This document shows positions 60,662-64,000 of a stretch of 64,000 nucleotides of DNA, in pieces. The DNA lies in the NCBI GenBank assembly GCA_017503065.1, contig JAFVTT010000005.1, positions 10,652 to 74,651 of the forward strand. Direction: 5' to 3'. The DNA comes from Bacteroidaceae bacterium (GTDB lineage Bacteria; Bacteroidota; Bacteroidia; Bacteroidales; Bacteroidaceae). The notes beneath the pieces were generated by a model. That model was given only the letters and a program-made list of their open reading frames with translations. It did no database searches and was not told the origin of the DNA. The translations under genes and the position numbers were made by a program. The first letter of the stretch is position 1; each line of letters starts with the position of its first letter.

Positions 60662-62104
60662 ATGAGCAGGAAAAGAAAAGAACTCCCCGTTTTGGAGTCA
60701 ATAGAGATAACCGACGTGGCTGCAGAGGGCAAATCTCTGGCACGCATTGACAACATGGTTGTCTTTGCGCCATACGCCGTTCCAGGTGATGTGGTCGACA
60801 TCAGAGTTACCAAGAAAAAGCATCATTTCATGGAGGGCACGGTGCTCCGTTTCCACAAGATGAGCCCCTTGCGCCAGCAGCCCGTCTGCTCGCATTTCGG
60901 CGTGTGCGGAGGTTGCAAATGGCAATGTCTGCCATACGAAGAACAAATCCTTTGGAAACAGCGTCAGGTAATGGATAACCTTACCCGTATCGGCAAGATA
61001 GAGTTGCCCGAATGTACTCCTATTCTCGGTTCTGCACAGACCGAGGAATACCGCAACAAGGTGGAGTTCAGTTTTGCCAACAAGGTATGGAAGGTTTTCC
61101 CCGACCAGCACCCCGAAGGCTTGAGTCCTGTTGTGGCCGAGGTGCCTGACGACGCCCCGGGAGCAGTGGGCTTTCATGCAGGAGGAGCATTCGACAAGAT
61201 ACTGCCTATCGAGGAATGTCACCTGATGGATCCTGTCAACAACCGCATCCGCAATGGCATACGCGACTATTGCTACACCAACGGACTTGCCTTCCACGAT
61301 GCCAGAGAGCACGTAGGACTTATGCGCAGCATCATGATACGTCTGAGCAATAGTGGCGAACTGATGCTTCTCGTGCAGTTCTGCATCAAGACAGAGCAGG
61401 AGCACACTCAGGCCATGGCGCTGATGGAATGGATAAAGCAGAACTATCTCGAAATCACCTCATTGCTTTGGGTAAACAACGAGAAGTTCAACGACACCTT
61501 TGGTGACCTTCCTGTACAGACCTATTCGGGCACCGACCACATCTTCCTGGAGATGGAGGACCTGCGCTTCAAGGTTGGTCCGAAGAGTTTCTACCAGACC
61601 AATACCCGACAGGCATATATATTATATAAGGTGGCACGAGAACTGGCCGGACTTACAGGCAACGAACTCGTTTATGACCTCTACACCGGTACCGGTACCA
61701 TAGCCAACTTTGTGGCAAGGAATGCCCGAAAGGTAATAGGTATAGAATATGTCCCCGAAGCCATAGAGGATGCAAAGGTTAACTCTGAACTTAATGGCAT
61801 AGACAACACTCTGTTCTATGCAGGGGATATGAAGGACATACTGAACAGGCAGTTCATAGAGAAGCATGGCCGCCCTGACGTGATTATTACAGACCCCCCA
61901 CGTGCAGGTATGCACGAGGATGTAGTCAATACCATCATGTTTGCCAATCCGGAACGTATTGTCTACGTAAGTTGTAATCCTGCCACTCAGGCAAGGGATC
62001 TGCAACTGCTTGATGCACAATACAAGGTGATGCACATACAGCCCGTGGACATGTTCCCTCATACTCAACACGTAGAGAACGTTGTACTTTTAGAAAGACG
62101 TTAG
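60662..62104 (+). CDS. rlmD: 23S rRNA (uracil-C5)-methyltransferase, RlmD/TrmA family
   Basis: 480 residues. N-terminal TRAM domain (IEITDVAAEGKSLARIDNMVVFAPYAVPGDVVDIRV), Fe-S cluster Cys set (VCSHFGVCGGCKWQCLPYEEQ), and a SAM-binding C-terminal domain with SFYQTNTRQA, YDLYTGTGTIANFVA, ITDPPRAGMHEDVV and the catalytic Cys in YVSCNPATQARDL. It methylates a uridine C5 in 23S rRNA (U1939 in E. coli); RlmD versus an RlmCD-like enzyme is not decided by motifs. First gene of a pair with the HD-like protein. Confidence 0.92.
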   Translation: MSRKRKELPVLESIEITDVAAEGKSLARIDNMVVFAPYAVPGDVVDIRVTKKKHHFMEGTVLRFHKMSPLRQQPVCSHFGVCGGCKWQCLPYEEQILWKQRQVMDNLTRIGKIELPECTPILGSAQTEEYRNKVEFSFANKVWKVFPDQHPEGLSPVVAEVPDDAPGAVGFHAGGAFDKILPIEECHLMDPVNNRIRNGIRDYCYTNGLAFHDAREHVGLMRSIMIRLSNSGELMLLVQFCIKTEQEHTQAMALMEWIKQNYLEITSLLWVNNEKFNDTFGDLPVQTYSGTDHIFLEMEDLRFKVGPKSFYQTNTRQAYILYKVARELAGLTGNELVYDLYTGTGTIANFVARNARKVIGIEYVPEAIEDAKVNSELNGIDNTLFYAGDMKDILNRQFIEKHGRPDVIITDPPRAGMHEDVVNTIMFANPERIVYVSCNPATQARDLQLLDAQYKVMHIQPVDMFPHTQHVENVVLLERR

Positions 62105-62108
62105 TCAT

Positions 62109-62627
62109 ATGCATTCCCCAATGGACATACAGCCAGTTATTGATTATGTAAGCAGGGATTGGCAGTTGGGTCCCGTCCACGGCATGGAACACTGGAAGCG
62201 CGTGGAAAGGAACGGATTGCTCTTGGCAACAGAGGATGTCAACGTCAATGTTGTCCGCCTGTTTGCATATCTCCATGACCATAAACGTCTCAGTGACGGA
62301 TGGGATTTGGAGCATGGTCCCAGGGCAGCAGAAAATATGGACAACCTTAGGCATACTCTATTGGAGGGACTTACCGACGAGGAGTTCGGTATGCTCAGAC
62401 GTGCCTGCATGGAACACACCATAACGGAGAGGACAGGAGTACCTACAATTGATGCATGCTTTGATGCAGACAGAATGGATTTGCCTAGGGTAGGGTACAT
62501 GCCTGATCCTGACAGGATGGCATCTGCTTTGGGTGCAGCCTATGCACGCCACGGCGTGGTGCAGAGAGACTGTTCTATTTCCGAAGAGAAATTGAAGATA
62601 GCGAAAAAGGAACTCTTGCTCATTTGA
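62109..62627 (+). CDS. HD-domain-like hydrolase, function unknown
   Basis: 172 residues. The metal-ligand pattern HGMEHWKRV (~25), then AYLHDHKRLSDG (HD ~54), LEHGPRAAENM, and a later CFDADRMDLPRVG Asp corresponds to the H..HD..D of HD phosphohydrolases. No signal peptide. It starts 4 bp after the rlmD stop; MDIQ at 62121 is an alternative start. A hairpin overlapping its stop (62609-62638) probably terminates the unit. Substrate unknown. Confidence 0.75.
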   Translation: MHSPMDIQPVIDYVSRDWQLGPVHGMEHWKRVERNGLLLATEDVNVNVVRLFAYLHDHKRLSDGWDLEHGPRAAENMDNLRHTLLEGLTDEEFGMLRRACMEHTITERTGVPTIDACFDADRMDLPRVGYMPDPDRMASALGAAYARHGVVQRDCSISEEKLKIAKKELLLI

Positions 62628-62638
62628 GCAGGAGTTCC
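62609..62638 (+). terminator. Hairpin overlapping the end of the HD-protein gene
   Basis: GGAACTCTTGCTC, loop ATTT, GAGCAGGAGTTCC: 13-bp stem with one G-T pair. The downstream T-tract is poor (CTTGTTATT). The remaining 62639-62840 shows no gene. Confidence 0.5.
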
Positions 62639-62840
62639 CTTGTTATTGGCCGGCATGTCTTAATTTGCCATATACTCATACAGATAGTGCTCGGCCGTCT
62701 GCTTTACTTCATTATTCCAATTTATTGGTGTCCGATAATATATGTGGAACATGATGCACGTTACACATCCAACAGCAAGATTTTTATAGAATTTAACATA
62801 TTATAAGGGCATAGACACGTATGTTGCAGAGAAATATCAG

Positions 62841-62848
62841 TAACTTTG
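62841..62848 (+). promoter_or_regulatory. -7 box of GH20 gene promoter
   Basis: TAACTTTG, 34 nt before ATG 62883. Confidence 0.65.
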
Positions 62849-62882
62849 ATGCGCAAAACAACTAATATACAACACTAACACC

Positions 62883-64000
62883 ATGAGAAAACTATTTACA
62901 CTCATCGCTTTGTTCATGTCGGTGGCCACTTCCTCCTTTGCCGATGTATTTGTGACAGAGTACATGTCCGTGACAAAAGGAAGTCAAGTGAAGGGCTCTA
63001 TAAAGGCCGACACCTACTACATCATTTCCGGTATAGACCAGAGTTCCAAAGAGCATTATCTGTACGACAACGGCGGACGCGTTAAAGGCAGTATGTCGTT
63101 TCCTTCAGACAGCGAGTCCACGTCTTCGTACATCTGGACACTCCAATCCAGTGGTACTTCCTGGGTGGTGGTCAACGTGGGTACTGGCAAGAAGATGAAT
63201 CTTGGTTCTTCCAATGGCAGTGCCATAAGCACGAGTGATACAGAACAGGCAAATGCATTACATTTCGACTCAAACGGTTATGTGACCATACTCAATTCCA
63301 ACGGTCAAGCCATAGACATGACTGCCAATGGTGCCAATCCTACCACATGGGCAGGAACTACCACTCCTACAGGTTCGCGCAGACTGAAGATCTATGAGGT
63401 TGATGATGTGAAGACCGGGTATATTCGTTCGCTTAGCCTTCTGCCATTGCCCAAACATGCCACTGTGGGCGAAGGTGAATTTGTGCTGAGAAATGGTTTT
63501 GCCATCAGCGTGGGGACTTTTTCCGATGCAGAGGAGCAGAATGCGGTCCTTGCAGATGTAGCACGTTTCATCACCACTATTAACGAGTCCACTGGATTGG
63601 GTTGTCAGGCATCAGCAGGACAAGCAGATTTGAATATCAGCGAGAATACGGAAATTGCTCCAGAGGGGTATATCATGGATATAACCGCTGAGGGTGTGGA
63701 CATCCAGGCATCAACTTCCGATGGTGTCTTCTATGCCATGCAGAGCCTTATGCGCCTTTTGCCCCCGAATGTCATTTTAGGCAAGGAGGGCGAGTCTGGC
63801 ATTACCTATTCGTTGCCTGTTGCCCGTATAGAGGACGAACCGCGCTTTTCCTACCGTGGTTTCATGCTTGACGTTAGCCGTCATTTCTTCACCGTGGAGC
63901 AGATAAAGAAGATGCTTGACCTGATGGCCATCTACAAGATGAACGTGTTCCACTGGCATCTGACCGATGACCAGGGCTGGAGAGCCGAGATAAAGCAGTA
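62883..64000 (+). CDS. GH20 beta-N-acetylhexosaminidase, 5' part (cut by window end)
   Basis: The frame is open from ATG 62883 to the window end (372 codons). Signal peptide MRKLFTLIALFMSVATSSFA. An N-terminal ~150-residue domain, rich in aromatic and Gly residues (IWTLQSSGTSWVVVNVGTGKKMNLG; NSNGQAIDMTANG), resembles a beta-trefoil or lectin-like module. Next is the GH20 N-terminal alpha/beta domain (SLLPLPKHATVGEGEF...EGYIMDITAEGVDIQASTSDGVFYAMQSLMRLL). The catalytic barrel begins RFSYRGFMLDVSRHFFTVEQIKKMLDLMAIYKMNVFHWHLTDDQGW. The catalytic Asp-Glu pair lies beyond the window. The enzyme removes terminal GlcNAc/GalNAc from glycans; the extra module would aid carbohydrate binding. Confidence 0.9.
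   Translation, partial: MRKLFTLIALFMSVATSSFADVFVTEYMSVTKGSQVKGSIKADTYYIISGIDQSSKEHYLYDNGGRVKGSMSFPSDSESTSSYIWTLQSSGTSWVVVNVGTGKKMNLGSSNGSAISTSDTEQANALHFDSNGYVTILNSNGQAIDMTANGANPTTWAGTTTPTGSRRLKIYEVDDVKTGYIRSLSLLPLPKHATVGEGEFVLRNGFAISVGTFSDAEEQNAVLADVARFITTINESTGLGCQASAGQADLNISENTEIAPEGYIMDITAEGVDIQASTSDGVFYAMQSLMRLLPPNVILGKEGESGITYSLPVARIEDEPRFSYRGFMLDVSRHFFTVEQIKKMLDLMAIYKMNVFHWHLTDDQGWRAEIKQ

Noticed and set aside
60529..60813. 95-codon N-terminal extension of ppdK
   Set aside because: Passes through the divergent ppdK/rlmD promoters and overlaps rlmD; PPDK normally begins at KRVYTFGNG.

Overview
The window is a chromosomal segment of a Bacteroidales bacterium, most like Prevotella or a close relative. 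Three things point there. Almost every credible transcription unit starts downstream of the Bacteroidetes -7 box TAnnTTTG. The protein families are characteristic of the phylum: T9SS sorting domains, 6-bladed beta-propeller lipoproteins, DUF4296, DUF4301, PPi-dependent phosphofructokinase and a type-2-like IleRS. Intergenic DNA is rich in short dispersed repeats. No rRNA, CRISPR array, intact transposase or integrase was seen.

Layout. 1-9.2 kb is core: the C-terminus of a T9SS-secreted protein, mutS2 overlapping an S9 dipeptidyl-peptidase, a RelA-type (p)ppGpp synthetase with an eroded hydrolase half, and divergently a DUF4301 gene. A tRNA-Cys and mfd follow (9.5-13.4 kb). From 13.9 to 28.6 kb, visibly lower in G+C than both flanks, lies a self-contained island. 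A six-gene minus-strand operon encodes two 6-bladed beta-propeller proteins, an RND adaptor, an RND permease, a TolC-like protein and a second, divergent RND permease; consecutive genes are close or overlap. Facing it are a membrane-anchored TPR/DNA-binding regulator and a third beta-propeller lipoprotein. The ~470-bp divergent promoter region carries four GATGTACA-like boxes. I read this as a dedicated sensing and export system and consider it the best candidate for an undescribed system here.

28.7-47.5 kb is again core: polyprenol-phosphate mannosyltransferase and dihydroorotase, tRNA-Glu, an amidase/golvesin-domain exoprotein with an acyltransferase, PPi-PFK, two GH25 muramidases, an SGNH hydrolase, YkvA, small hypothetical genes, and ileS-lspA-DUF4296 followed by a 58-residue ORF. 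47.5-50.9 kb holds upp, a FemAB/GNAT-like plus DegT aminotransferase fusion and an FdtA-type cupin, which suggests synthesis of a 3-amino-3,6-dideoxy sugar. After tRNA-Ser, a second identical tRNA-Glu(CTC) and a phosphohexomutase comes a ~1.1 kb gene-free AT-rich stretch, then an accessory Fic protein co-oriented with a secreted beta-propeller, then ppdK, rlmD, an HD-like protein and the 5' part of a GH20 hexosaminidase cut by the window end.

Repeats are the second theme. (i) A family with the words CGTCGAATCTGCTTCC, CTCGGCAATTC and TTTCCGTTTTCCG sits inside the coding region of mfd, at the 3' end of a lipoprotein gene, at RND gene junctions, and, with a working-looking promoter, in front of pfp. 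(ii) A palindrome AACCCAAATCG...CGATTTGGGTT occurs twice. (iii) Three intergenic arrays of unrelated sequence share a ~22-bp period. Start codons were moved from the longest-ORF start wherever a -7 box, ribosome-binding site or signal peptide showed the long version to be wrong.
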